Shown one piece after another: positions 6,106-13,532 of a stretch of DNA of 64,000 nucleotides (within the stretch, counting starts at the first letter, position 1; each line of letters starts with the position of its first letter). Source of the stretch: Aminiphilus circumscriptus DSM 16581 (GTDB taxonomy: Bacteria; Synergistota; Synergistia; Synergistales; Aminiphilaceae); the NCBI RefSeq assembly GCF_000526375.1, contig NZ_JAFY01000007.1, positions 62,001 through 126,000 of the forward strand, read 5' to 3'. A program made the position numbers and the translations under genes. The notes below the pieces were generated by a model. The model did not search any database. It was not told the origin of the DNA and worked only from the letters and a program-made list of their open reading frames with translations.

Positions 6106-7104
6106 TCAGAATTCGTCCACGAGAAATTCAGTCTTTCCCTTTCGACCGGGTTTTATCTCCCGTCCCCTAGCTTCCGCTTTTTTCTGAGCATTTTTCTGCT
6201 GATAAAACCGATGTTTCATTCCGGGATGATAAAGCCTTCCTTTATGAGGACCAGCCTCCCGAACAGCAAGGTCCTCTTCCTTGAAATAGAATCCCGATAC
6301 GAAACACCTGCGTGGTTGGGTCTTGGAAGGTCCGTCATGAAAAAAAGCCTGACTTGCCTGGAGCCAAACAGCGGCTAAAAGGTTTTCAGGCACAAAGACA
6401 GATCGGGCGGAATCGCCATAGAGTATCCGTTGTGGAGTAGAGGGGTATCGCTTGGTCATCCGATTGAAAAAAACCACAAGCCCCCGATATACCGTCCTTT
6501 TAAGGGTCTCTCCAACAACTATTGGGATTTTGATGTTTTCCCCCTTTGATTCGGCGTGGATTTTTAGGATAACACTATCCTTGAAACGCGAGATATAACC
6601 GGAGAGGTCTTTGCTGTCGTCGTGGTCTCCGATTAATCGGAGAGCTGCGCGCACAAAAGAAGCCTCTAGTTTCCATTCGGAGACCGATTCAAGCCGCGCC
6701 GCTTCGATCTGTCCATTTTTCCCGAAGTCAAGTGGAATCCCTGGACGCAGCGGACCAAACTCCGAAGCGAATGTCAAAATTTCCTCGTCGCTCTCAAGTT
6801 CAGCGAACCTCTGGAAAAAGGCTTTCGGAAAATCCTTTTTTCTCCCTCTCCCCTTACCCTTTTCTTCCTCCTCAACAAAATAAGCATTTCGAGCTGTAAT
6901 CCGTCGCCCTATTGGAAGGAGGAGCAGACCGGGCGCTTCTCCTTCACGAGGAAGGACCTTCGTATTTGGAACCCCCTTTACAGGAAGAAAATCCCCGTCA
7001 ACGACTTCGCCGCTCTCGACCAGCCGGTATCCCCTCTCGGGCTTGGCATTGAAAAAAACTCCCTCTGTCGGTGGGTCAAGATATTCGGTGGACAGTTCTT
7101 CCAC
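6106..7104 (-). CDS. Hypothetical satellite cargo protein with C-terminal zinc-finger-like region
   Basis: Function not recognised; 332 residues. The GTG at 7104 is preferred because GGGAGG lies 7 bases upstream (a TTG at 7119 opens the frame). A middle block contains EILTFASEFGPLRPG and WKLEASFVRAALRLIGD. The C-terminus has RRCFVSGFYF...RLYHPGMKHRFYQQKN, laid out like the C-x-x-C...Y-C-x-x-x-C-R finger of a family of mobile-element proteins, but with most cysteines replaced. The tail is strongly basic. The gene stands alone beside the left attachment site and is transcribed away from the Xre regulator, the usual place for satellite cargo such as anti-phage functions. That role is a guess from position. 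Confidence 0.6.
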   Translation of the reverse strand: MEELSTEYLDPPTEGVFFNAKPERGYRLVESGEVVDGDFLPVKGVPNTKVLPREGEAPGLLLLPIGRRITARNAYFVEEEEKGKGRGRKKDFPKAFFQRFAELESDEEILTFASEFGPLRPGIPLDFGKNGQIEAARLESVSEWKLEASFVRAALRLIGDHDDSKDLSGYISRFKDSVILKIHAESKGENIKIPIVVGETLKRTVYRGLVVFFNRMTKRYPSTPQRILYGDSARSVFVPENLLAAVWLQASQAFFHDGPSKTQPRRCFVSGFYFKEEDLAVREAGPHKGRLYHPGMKHRFYQQKNAQKKAEARGREIKPGRKGKTEFLVDEF

Positions 7105-7145
7105 CCTATTCCCTCCCAAAAAAGATGACCATGTTTCCTACTCGA

Positions 7146-7174
7146 ATTATATATATACGTCTGTAGAATTGCAA
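7146..7174 (-). promoter_or_regulatory. Promoter of cargo gene in divergent regulatory region
   Basis: On the minus strand TTGCAA (7169-7174), a 17-bp spacer and TATAAT (7146-7151) form a near-perfect sigma-70-type promoter driving the 6106-7104 gene. The 7105-7303 interval is AT-rich and separates it from the Xre gene, so it is the probable switch region. TTGCAA is self-complementary, so it could also serve as a -35 toward the Xre gene, but no good plus-strand -10 follows. Confidence 0.7.
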
Positions 7175-7303
7175 GTGGGAAATAACAGAATACGTGCCGA
7201 AGCCGTACCGGACGCAAGAGCGGCAAGCCGGGAACCAGACAAGAGCGGAAAACCGCCTTCGTGTGACAACCGGGGGACTAGAAAGCATGAAGGATGTGAG
7301 GAC

Positions 7304-7510
7304 ATGGAGACGAAGATTAAAGCCGTTCTCAGGGAAAAAAGGATGACGGTTCATCAGATGCACAGGGAAGTCGGCGGGAATAGGGCTTATTGCTACCAGG
7401 TGGTTTCTGGCTTTTGCCGGGCAACGCAGCCAATGCGCGAGCGGATAGCTTTAGTCTTCGGGCTGCCGGTAGACGAACTTTTCGACGAGAACGGCATGGC
7501 GAGAAAGTAA
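7304..7510 (+). CDS. Small Xre/Cro-type helix-turn-helix regulator
   Basis: A 68-residue DNA-binding protein. The helix-turn-helix spans about residues 11-45: AVLREKRMTVHQMHREVGGN then YCYQVVSGFCRATQPMRERI, followed by LALVFGLPVDELFDEN-like Xre ending (here VFGLPVDELFDEN). Such small Cro-like proteins set the state of phage and satellite switches. It is the first gene of the plus-strand operon and faces the divergent cargo gene across about 200 bases. ATG 7304 follows a GAGG box. Confidence 0.8.
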   Translation: METKIKAVLREKRMTVHQMHREVGGNRAYCYQVVSGFCRATQPMRERIALVFGLPVDELFDENGMARK

Positions 7511-7581
7511 TGCCGCCTTCCGGCTGCAACCGGGAGACGGCGTTTTCTGCCCCGTTGGACGGGGAGAAAGGAAGAATTGAC

Positions 7582-7677
7582 ATGAAGATTATATCACGCT
7601 CTGAAGTCTTGATGAACAGCCTGTTCGTGATCATCGCCGTAGTTGTGGGGGTTGTGCTTGATGCGCTGCTTTTATAA
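7582..7677 (+). CDS. 31-residue single-span membrane peptide
   Basis: A very short gene supported by a strong ribosome site (AGAAAGGAAG, 8 bases before ATG 7582). The peptide is a charged head, KIISRSE, then one hydrophobic span, SLFVIIAVVVGVVLDALLL. The last 17 bases overlap the start of the next gene, suggesting coupled translation. Such peptides can be toxins, holin-like or regulators; nothing here decides which. Confidence 0.5.
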   Translation: MKIISRSEVLMNSLFVIIAVVVGVVLDALLL

Positions 7678-8128
7678 CGCAAAGGGTATCGTCTTCGCTC
7701 GCCTGGACGATGACGGCGTTCTCCGCAAAAGCGAGCGGCAACGGGACAGGTTGAGGGTCACCGGCGGACGAAGCCACGCCATTGACGAGAGTCTGTTGGA
7801 TGAAGTCCTCCGGTCAGGAGGGAGGCTCCTCGAAATCACAGAGAAGGGAATCTCCGGCGAGACGCGGATATTCAGAATCCCGCTCGAAGATGTCCGACGC
7901 TACGGAAAGCGGCTGACGCTCGCCGGGATATCCCGTTGGACTGTTCCGCTCCCATGCTGCGAACTGGTCAGAGGACCGGAAGAGGAGTGGCGGCTGACCG
8001 CCCGCAATGAGATGTTACAGGCGGAGACCCGCCGGGATGAGGTGCAGGAAATCCGCGCCGTCCAGGGGATGCTTTTTTCCGATGAGGAAAAGTCGTACTG
8101 GCGGACCAGGATGGTGCATGAGTCATGA
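7661..8128 (+). CDS. Hypothetical satellite protein
   Basis: A 155-residue soluble protein not recognised by family. The ATG at 7661 is inside the end of the preceding membrane peptide and the stop overlaps the primase ATG by 4 bases, so it belongs to the replication operon. It contains a strand-rich N-half (IVFARLDDDGVLR) and a charged helical C-half (ARNEMLQAETRRDEVQEIRA). Position suggests a role near replication control, but that is inference. Confidence 0.6.
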   Translation: MRCFYNAKGIVFARLDDDGVLRKSERQRDRLRVTGGRSHAIDESLLDEVLRSGGRLLEITEKGISGETRIFRIPLEDVRRYGKRLTLAGISRWTVPLPCCELVRGPEEEWRLTARNEMLQAETRRDEVQEIRAVQGMLFSDEEKSYWRTRMVHES

Positions 8129-8967
8129 GGGCAATACAAAACATCGCCCCCCATGATCTTGTGGATCGGATCAGGTCAAACGTCCCGGAGGAATTGCAGG
8201 ACCGGCGGCAATGGTGCCTGTGGAAGATTGGCGGAGACAGGAAGATTCCTTTGTCACCCTGGGGCGGATATGCGAGCTGCACAGACCCCAAAACTTGGGG
8301 AACCTTCGACCAGGCGGAGGAGGTGTTCCTCAAAAACGCCAATGTCTGCCGGGGCTTCAATCTGGCAATGGGCGACGGTCTCGCCGGCATGGATCTTGAC
8401 GACGTAGTTACAGGCGGGACCGTCTCGCCGCTGATGACGCTGTTTTTGAACCACCTGGGTAGCTACACCGAATTCTCACCAAGCGGGACGGGACTGCATA
8501 GTTTTTTCCTGTGTGACCGGGAGCATGAGAATAGAAAAACCCATGCCGTCGAACTCTATTTTCAGGCGCACTTCCTGAGTGTCACAGGTGATGTCTTCGA
8601 GGGACGGGACCGGCTGCGGACGGCTGACGTTGGAGCGGAACGAATCCTGACGGCACTCCGACCACGGAAGCCCTTATTGCCCCGCGTCCCTCTGAAGGAG
8701 ATCCCGGAGAGCGATTCCGAACTTCTGGAAAAGATGTTTGCCTCCAGGGTGGGCGGGAAGATCCGCCGCCTGTGGGACGGGGAATGCTGCCACAAGACGC
8801 CATCGGAGAGCGACATGGCTTTAATGGGGTACCTGGCGTATTGGTGCGGCGGGAACACGGACCGGATGATTTCCCTTTTCCTGACCTCGGCTCGGGCTGA
8901 GAGAGCGAAGGGACAGAGGGCAGACTACTTGCAGCGGATGGCGGGAAAGGCGGCGCGGAACCCATGA
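8125..8967 (+). CDS. PrimPol-type primase-polymerase with helix-bundle domain
   Basis: Predicted replication initiator, 280 residues. The N-terminal part carries the archaeo-eukaryotic primase pattern, with LAMGDGLAGMDLDDVV (catalytic D-x-D) and YTEFSPSGTGLHSFF (the S-x-x-G-x-H motif). From about residue 225 DMALMGYLAYWCGGNTDRMI and a following basic helix match the NrS-1 polymerase-like helix-bundle domain found in many phage primases. It overlaps both neighbours by 4 bases (ATGA), so it is tightly coupled to the helicase gene. Together they can replicate the excised element. Confidence 0.85.
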   Translation: MRAIQNIAPHDLVDRIRSNVPEELQDRRQWCLWKIGGDRKIPLSPWGGYASCTDPKTWGTFDQAEEVFLKNANVCRGFNLAMGDGLAGMDLDDVVTGGTVSPLMTLFLNHLGSYTEFSPSGTGLHSFFLCDREHENRKTHAVELYFQAHFLSVTGDVFEGRDRLRTADVGAERILTALRPRKPLLPRVPLKEIPESDSELLEKMFASRVGGKIRRLWDGECCHKTPSESDMALMGYLAYWCGGNTDRMISLFLTSARAERAKGQRADYLQRMAGKAARNP

Positions 8968-10361
8968 CGGAAGCACTACTCGAAGAAGAAATCATCCGTG
9001 AACCCACCATTGCAGACCTGCTCGGCGACGTCCACAGAACCGACGTGGGGAACGCCTCCAGGCTCGCCTTCCTTCACGGAGACAAGCTGCGATGGAGTCC
9101 ATCCCTGGGATGGTTGCGCTATAACGGCAAATATTGGGAGACCTCGGATGACGTGATGGTAGCGGGATACGCTCGCGACGTGCCGCGTCAGATTCTCGAA
9201 CAGGCTGCGGAATCCGACGAGCCGGGGCTCCGGTCCCTTTTGTGTGAATGGGCGATTGAATCAGAGAAGAATTCTTCCATTCGGGCAATGGTGAACCTGC
9301 TGAAATCTGAACCGGGCATCAGGGTTGAAGCCGACGCCCTGGACAGGAACCCATGGCTGTTGAACGTTAGGAACGGAACCCTGGACCTGAAGACCGGAAA
9401 GCTGCTCTCCCATAACCCCGGTGATCTGATAACAAAAATGGCGGGGGCATCCTTCGATCCCGACGCGCAATGCCCCCGGTGGGAGCGGTTCATCCTGGAG
9501 GTGATGGACGGGGACGAAGACCTCGCCGGGTATCTTCGGCGGTTCTCCGGGTACACATTGACCGCTTCGACGAAGGAACAGGCATTCCTTTTCTTCAGCG
9601 GCATCGGCGCGAACGGGAAAGGGCGTTTCGTTGAAACACTCGCCCATATCCTGGGCGACTACTCCGCGCCTCTCTCACCTGCGGCGCTCACCGTGAAATA
9701 CGGAGACTCAACCACCAATGAATGGGCGGGGCTGCGGGGAATCCGGTATGCCTACTGCGGAGAAATCGAGCCCGGAAAGGTCCTGGACTCGGCATTAATC
9801 AAAACACTTACGGGAGAGGATACGCTGAGAGTGAGGCATCTTTACAGGGAATATTTCTCCCTGAAGCCCACCTTCAAATTAACCTACTCGGCAAACGGGC
9901 AACCGAAGGTACGGGATACAAGCTATGGCTTTTGGCGGCGCTGCAAACACGTCCCTTTCAACGTCTCGTTCTCCGGTGAAAAGCGAGATCCCCACCTACA
10001 GGAAAAACTCAACGCCGAAGCGAGCGGAATACTGAACTGGTGTCTGTCTGGACTGAGTGAATGGCTTTCCGGCGGTCTGAAGGAGCCCGGCATCGTCTCA
10101 CAAGCAACAAAGGAATACAGGGACGATCAATCGGTGATCCGGGCTTTTCTCGACGACATGACCACAAAGATTCCCGGTCATTGTGTCCCGCTCCAAAAGC
10201 TGCACGAAACCTTTCTGGAATGGGCGAAAAGGAACGGGGAGCGGAACCTGTCGAACAGGGCTCTAAAGAAGGAACTGGAGCAAAACGGCGTTACCACGAA
10301 GAGAGGGGTAATCGGCGTCCTGGCTGAAAATATCGGGATTCTGAACACGGAAGAGGAATAG
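8964..10361 (+). CDS. D5/P4-family replicative helicase (SF3)
   Basis: A 465-residue superfamily 3 helicase of the phage/plasmid P4-D5 group. Walker A is FFSGIGANGKGRFVETL (about residue 208), with Gly after the invariant Lys in place of Ser/Thr, a variant known in this group. Walker B is AYCGEIEPGK (about 263). The SF3 motif C region is TYSANGQPKVRD (about 309). The D5_N domain precedes it (GWLRYNGKYWE, NVRNGTLDLKTGKL), and a winged-helix-like C-terminus follows. It acts as a ring helicase at the element's origin, with the primase encoded just upstream. Confidence 0.92.
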   Translation: MTEALLEEEIIREPTIADLLGDVHRTDVGNASRLAFLHGDKLRWSPSLGWLRYNGKYWETSDDVMVAGYARDVPRQILEQAAESDEPGLRSLLCEWAIESEKNSSIRAMVNLLKSEPGIRVEADALDRNPWLLNVRNGTLDLKTGKLLSHNPGDLITKMAGASFDPDAQCPRWERFILEVMDGDEDLAGYLRRFSGYTLTASTKEQAFLFFSGIGANGKGRFVETLAHILGDYSAPLSPAALTVKYGDSTTNEWAGLRGIRYAYCGEIEPGKVLDSALIKTLTGEDTLRVRHLYREYFSLKPTFKLTYSANGQPKVRDTSYGFWRRCKHVPFNVSFSGEKRDPHLQEKLNAEASGILNWCLSGLSEWLSGGLKEPGIVSQATKEYRDDQSVIRAFLDDMTTKIPGHCVPLQKLHETFLEWAKRNGERNLSNRALKKELEQNGVTTKRGVIGVLAENIGILNTEEE

Positions 10362-10365
10362 GGGC

Positions 10366-10466
10366 ATATGACGGAATGACGGAAATCTTCAATTTTAGTA
10401 AAACGGAAAAAAACGCACGTAAGGAGCACTTTCCTAAAAATGAAGAAAATCGTCATTCCGTCATAT
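10366..10466. repeat. Inverted repeat with TGACGGAA units, candidate satellite origin
   Basis: ATATGACGGAATGACG (10366-10381) and its exact reverse complement (10451-10466) face each other across 69 AT-rich bases. Weaker pairing continues inward (TCTTCA/TGAAGA). The left arm holds two direct TGACGGAA units and the right arm inverted copies, like iterons. It lies right after the helicase gene in the 10362-10546 gap. An origin or a regulatory hairpin both fit. Confidence 0.55.
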
Positions 10467-10546
10467 TAAATCTTTTTTAACTGGAGGGCTTGGAAGATGG
10501 GAAGGACAAAAACATCCCCTGTGTCCACAGCAGGGGGAGGAAAGTG

Positions 10547-10702
10547 ATGCGCTACCTTCAGATAGAGGAAAGGCTAGCTGACGGATATATCTGTCCCTGG
10601 AGGAATTCGGAGTGCCTGGGGATGAACTGCATGTGTTGGTATCCAAGCGAGGACCTGGACGGTTTCGGAAGATGCGGGCTTGTGCCCGGCGAGGAGGATT
10701 GA
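10547..10702 (+). CDS. Small Cys-rich protein
   Basis: A 51-residue product not recognised. ATG 10547 follows GGGGGAGGAAAG, a strong ribosome site. Cysteines occur in a C-x6-C-x4-C-x-C...C pattern (YICPWRNSECLGMNCMCWY, then RCGLVPG), which suggests a bound metal. It stands between the candidate origin and the terminase gene. Confidence 0.55.
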   Translation: MRYLQIEERLADGYICPWRNSECLGMNCMCWYPSEDLDGFGRCGLVPGEED

Positions 10703-10848
10703 CAAAGAGCCGGGCGCGTCCCTTCCCTTCCTCGGGGGAGGGTGGTAGGGGGGGGCGGTTCAATCCCTGGAGAGCGTGTCCGACGTCCACGCGGCGGGGA
10801 GACGGGCGGAATTTTTTGATTGGATTATTAAGGGGGGTTTAGTCCTTT

Positions 10849-11322
10849 ATGGCGCGATTGAAAAAGAATGCAGCATTGCGAATACTCGAAGGAGTGCCGG
10901 GACAAAGCCGGGTTGCTCCTGTGGTCGAAAAAGGAGAGGTCCCGGAGTGCCCGGAATGGTTAACCGGTATTGCCCGGGAAGAATGGAACCGGGTTGCCCC
11001 TGCGCTTCATGCGGCGGGATTGCTGACCGGGTTGGACGTATCCGCGCTTGAAGGGTATTGTGCTTGTTATGGGAAATGGCGGGAAGCTGAGCAACGGCTT
11101 GCCGATGAGGGGCTGACGATACTCACTCCGAACGGCTGCGTACAGGCGCATCCATGCCAAAGCATCTCGAACCAGGCACAAAAATTGTTGCTCGCCTGGA
11201 CAAAAAACTTCGGGTTGTCTCCCGACAGTCGGGGAAGGATGGAACTGCCGCCTGCGCCGCCGGCAATGGATGAGGATTCCCTTTTCCTAAAAAAACTCAT
11301 GGACCATACGCCGGGGAGGTAA
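10849..11322 (+). CDS. Phage terminase small subunit, P27 family
   Basis: The small terminase selects the DNA to be packaged. This 157-residue protein has the P27/Terminase_4 layout: an N-terminal basic part, the PECPEWLTGIAREEWNRVAP segment (about residues 33-52), LDVSALEGYCACYGKWREAE, and the closing GLSPDSRGRMELP. In full phages a large ATPase subunit follows at once; none is present here. A lone small terminase is the device by which many satellites redirect a helper phage's packaging motor, which is the likely use here. AAGGGGGG lies 12 bases before the ATG. Confidence 0.88.
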   Translation: MARLKKNAALRILEGVPGQSRVAPVVEKGEVPECPEWLTGIAREEWNRVAPALHAAGLLTGLDVSALEGYCACYGKWREAEQRLADEGLTILTPNGCVQAHPCQSISNQAQKLLLAWTKNFGLSPDSRGRMELPPAPPAMDEDSLFLKKLMDHTPGR

Positions 11323-11429
11323 ACTTACCCCCTTACCCAAAAGGCGCGGAGACGCGTTCCTGATTCCAGGGCGGCGGTTTATGAAATGGAGGTCCTGGAG
11401 ATATGACCTCCCCCCCTGGGGTATAATCA

Positions 11430-11897
11430 ATGCAACTCTGTTGCACGGAGGTGGCGCTCATAAGGAATCCCTTCTTGGCTTGTGCGGAGCGCAGCCTCCG
11501 ACTGTATCCGACATGGAACAAGATAAAGTCGGAGGTGGAGCGGGAACTCCGGCGGGCTTCCCTTCCCGGGGGTTTCTCCTCCGGGACGAAGGTCCAGGGA
11601 GGGGAGCACGCGCCGCAGCAGGAGCGCTATCTCGAACGCCTTGACAGTAATTCCCTGTTGTACCGGCTGAACAGGAATTGTGAGCTGGTGGAGAGAGCGC
11701 TCCGGGAGTTGACGGACGAAGAGCGGGAGTTTGTTGACCTGTTCTGGTGGCGTGACCTCACCTGTGATTACGGCTCTCATGAACAGATCGTTGGTAGGGA
11801 ACTCGGGATTGCTGATCGGTCGGTCTGGCGGTGGCGCCGGCGTATCCTGGAGAAGATAGAGCCGTCCCTCCGTGGGATCGATCCTGGGGTAAGGTGA
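11430..11897 (+). CDS. RinA/ArpU-like late transcription regulator
   Basis: The C-terminal half reads CELVERALRELTDEEREFVD followed by RELGIADRSVWRWRRRILEK, the sigma-4-like helix-turn-helix layout of RinA/ArpU phage late-gene activators. The N-terminus is uncertain: ATG 11430 has no ribosome site and lies just after TATAAT (11422-11427), which would start RNA inside the frame. A GTG at 11451 follows a GGAGGT box too closely. In phages this family turns on packaging genes; in a satellite it might respond to, or act on, a helper. Residue count is 155 from the first ATG. Confidence 0.65.
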   Translation: MQLCCTEVALIRNPFLACAERSLRLYPTWNKIKSEVERELRRASLPGGFSSGTKVQGGEHAPQQERYLERLDSNSLLYRLNRNCELVERALRELTDEEREFVDLFWWRDLTCDYGSHEQIVGRELGIADRSVWRWRRRILEKIEPSLRGIDPGVR

Positions 11898-11902
11898 GGA
11901 TA

Positions 11903-12253
11903 ATGTCTCCTTCAGGCATTGAATTCCTTGAGCATTGCCGGGCAGTCTACCAGGGCAAAATAGACCGGTTCCTGTGTCCCGAATTCGAGAAGGCTTTCCG
12001 TGAATATGCTGAATCCATAACCGCCCCGCAGTTTGGGGAAAGGGTGCAGCGGTCCAGGACCTCGGAACACGCGGAACGGTTCACAGACATGCTGCTCGAA
12101 TTCCATGGAGAGCGGGACCGGCGGGTGGAGGAATACCAACGGCTCATTGACCGGATAGATGACGTCCTCGAAGGGCGGGCAGGGGAATTCCTGACGGGAT
12201 CGGCGGCGCTGAAGTGGGTACGGGGTGAGGACGAAAAAAGCCCCTCGGGATGA
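11903..12253 (+). CDS. Hypothetical satellite protein ending in its own terminator
   Basis: A 116-residue mostly helical, charged protein (SEHAERFTDMLLEFHGERDR, then QRLIDRIDDVLEGRAGEF) not recognised. ATG 11903 follows GGTGAGGA. Its TGA stop (12251-12253) lies at the loop edge of the terminator hairpin, so the last codons double as the stem. It is the final gene of the plus-strand operon. Confidence 0.6.
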   Translation: MSPSGIEFLEHCRAVYQGKIDRFLCPEFEKAFREYAESITAPQFGERVQRSRTSEHAERFTDMLLEFHGERDRRVEEYQRLIDRIDDVLEGRAGEFLTGSAALKWVRGEDEKSPSG

Positions 12254-12261
12254 GGGGCTTT
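12237..12261 (+). terminator. Terminator of satellite plus-strand operon
   Basis: AAAGCCCCTC (12237-12246) pairs perfectly with GAGGGGCTTT (12252-12261) around a 5-base loop that contains the start of the stop codon of the gene above. Together with 12433-12455 it separates two convergent operons. Confidence 0.8.
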
Positions 12262-12332
12262 CTCCCGTGTTGGTCGCACCGACGAACACGTAGCCGTCAA
12301 AGAGAGAGACAGCCGCGCTCCCCAAGGAAAAT

Positions 12333-12360
12333 CGGGTTTGTCAATAAATGACAAAACCCG
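12333..12360. repeat. Hairpin between convergent operons
   Basis: CGGGTTTGTCA (12333-12343) pairs with TGACAAAACCCG (12349-12360), with one bulged A and a 5-base ATAAA loop. No clear U-tract on either side; possibly a second, weaker stop signal. The 12262-12526 interval has no gene. Confidence 0.5.
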
Positions 12361-12432
12361 AAAAGCGCCGCCGAAGAGATAGCCGCCCCTCAGTTTGAAC
12401 CTTAGCAAACCTTAATAACTCCCCAAGGAAAA

Positions 12433-12455
12433 GAGCCTCCCGGCGCAGGAGGCTC
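12433..12455 (-). terminator. Terminator of minus-strand small-gene operon
   Basis: GAGCCTCC and GGAGGCTC form a perfect 8-bp stem with a 7-base loop, followed on the minus strand by TTTT. It lies downstream of the gene at 12527-12751. Confidence 0.7.
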
Positions 12456-12526
12456 CTTCACCTTGCGGCGAAAAATAACGGTTCGTTACTTTTGCTCCTT
12501 CCCCTTGTGGGACAGTATCACCGCCG

Positions 12527-12751
12527 TCAGTCCAACGGATAGACCGCCTCCATTCCATGAGCCTTTCTGTAGACGTTCTGCCCTCGGCAGACAATGGGCG
12601 TTATCCAATGTTCCGGGTGGCGCCGCGCCACGGCTCCAAGGATATGTTCAATCTCAATAAGCCGCCTGGTGTTCCCTGCTGCCTTGCACCGTTCATATTC
12701 CCGACCCAAGCGGACCAGAAACACTTGCACCATCATAGGCAACGGCTCCAT
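12527..12751 (-). CDS. Hypothetical satellite protein
   Basis: A 74-residue basic helical protein (FLVRLGREYERCKAAGNTRR) not recognised. ATG 12751 follows AAGGAGGATC, an excellent ribosome site. Last gene of a three-gene minus-strand operon that ends at the 12433-12455 hairpin. Confidence 0.6.
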   Translation of the reverse strand: MEPLPMMVQVFLVRLGREYERCKAAGNTRRLIEIEHILGAVARRHPEHWITPIVCRGQNVYRKAHGMEAVYPLD

Positions 12752-12773
12752 GGTGATCCTCCTTCCTTGGGCG

Positions 12774-13055
12774 TCATTCCAGCCTCGGCGGGACGTTCAT
12801 TCCATGGATATACTGGTAATCGTCGCCGTCCTCAGTCTCGAACCACTGCCGGTAAAAATCGGTGTAGGCGTGCGGTTCCCCGTCGTTTGTGGCGCTTCCC
12901 GGTAGAGTGAATTCCCCGGACGGGGCTTCATCCTCGAACATCGCGAGCATGGCGCGTTTATCGGCGGCGCTGCCGACGCAATATTTCCAGTGCTGTTCCA
13001 TCCAATTGAAAAAATGATCCGCGTTGACGTTGTGATCCGTAATGGTCTGGATCAT
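12774..13055 (-). CDS. Hypothetical satellite protein
   Basis: A 93-residue acidic protein not recognised, with aromatic-rich ends (HFFNWMEQHWKYCVG, and AYTDFYRQWFETEDGDDYQY). Acidic small proteins in phage elements are sometimes DNA mimics or antitoxins, but nothing here shows that. The start lies one base after the stop of the upstream gene, and AGAGG precedes it. Confidence 0.55.
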   Translation of the reverse strand: MIQTITDHNVNADHFFNWMEQHWKYCVGSAADKRAMLAMFEDEAPSGEFTLPGSATNDGEPHAYTDFYRQWFETEDGDDYQYIHGMNVPPRLE

Positions 13056-13056
13056 C

Positions 13057-13368
13057 TCAGGCGTCCTCTATCAGGTCCGAAAAGTACTCCGCATAATCCT
13101 CCGGTTCAAGGTGTTCCTGTGCCCACTGAAAAGCCTCTTCCCTCGAAAGGGGAGTGATAGCCTCGCCACCGGCGGTGGCGTTGCCGTGGCTTTGGGCGTA
13201 GTGCGATTTCGCGCCGCCACTACCCGCAAGGAAGAAATTTCCCTTCGAGGTGAGGTACAGCTTTTCCTCGCAGTACTCGAAGTCGGACGTCGAATAGCCG
13301 TTCCACCATGTGCCAATTTCCTGCGATGTTTCAGTGCGATACAGTTTTCCTCCGATGATTCTTTTCAT
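13057..13368 (-). CDS. Conserved mobile-element small protein (function unknown)
   Basis: A 103-residue protein of a type I recognise from Firmicutes-like mobile elements. It begins with MKRIIGGKLYRTETSQEIG, continues with WNGYSTSDFEYCEEKLYLT and FFLAGSGGAKSHYAQ, and has a C-terminal acidic EEAFQWAQEHLEPEDYAEYF. No biochemical role is known to me. ATG 13368 follows AAAAGGAGG. It heads the small minus-strand operon; 13369-13532 is non-coding. Confidence 0.6.
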   Translation of the reverse strand: MKRIIGGKLYRTETSQEIGTWWNGYSTSDFEYCEEKLYLTSKGNFFLAGSGGAKSHYAQSHGNATAGGEAITPLSREEAFQWAQEHLEPEDYAEYFSDLIEDA

Positions 13369-13532
13369 ACTGTGATTCCTCCTTTTATGTGATGTCCCTC
13401 TCGTGGGACTTGAACCCGATATACCCTCCAGGACACGCCAGAACGCCCCCAGAAGCCTTCCCTCTCTTTGAGGGGTATGATTCATCCTCTTAGGGTAAAA
13501 TAAACGCTCCTGAGGCGTTCTGCGGGGTCATT

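Noticed and set aside
9580-9610. Possible broken Walker A in the satellite helicase (GANGKG instead of GKS/T)
   Set aside because: Gly after the Lys is a known variant in D5/P4-type helicases and the rest of the gene is intact, so it is not treated as a lesion.
13385-13440. A tRNA T-arm-like stretch on the minus strand (GGGTTCAAGTCCC) before the 13057-13368 gene
   Set aside because: Only three of five T-stem pairs form and no matching acceptor or anticodon arm is found, so it is not called as a tRNA or an attachment-site remnant.
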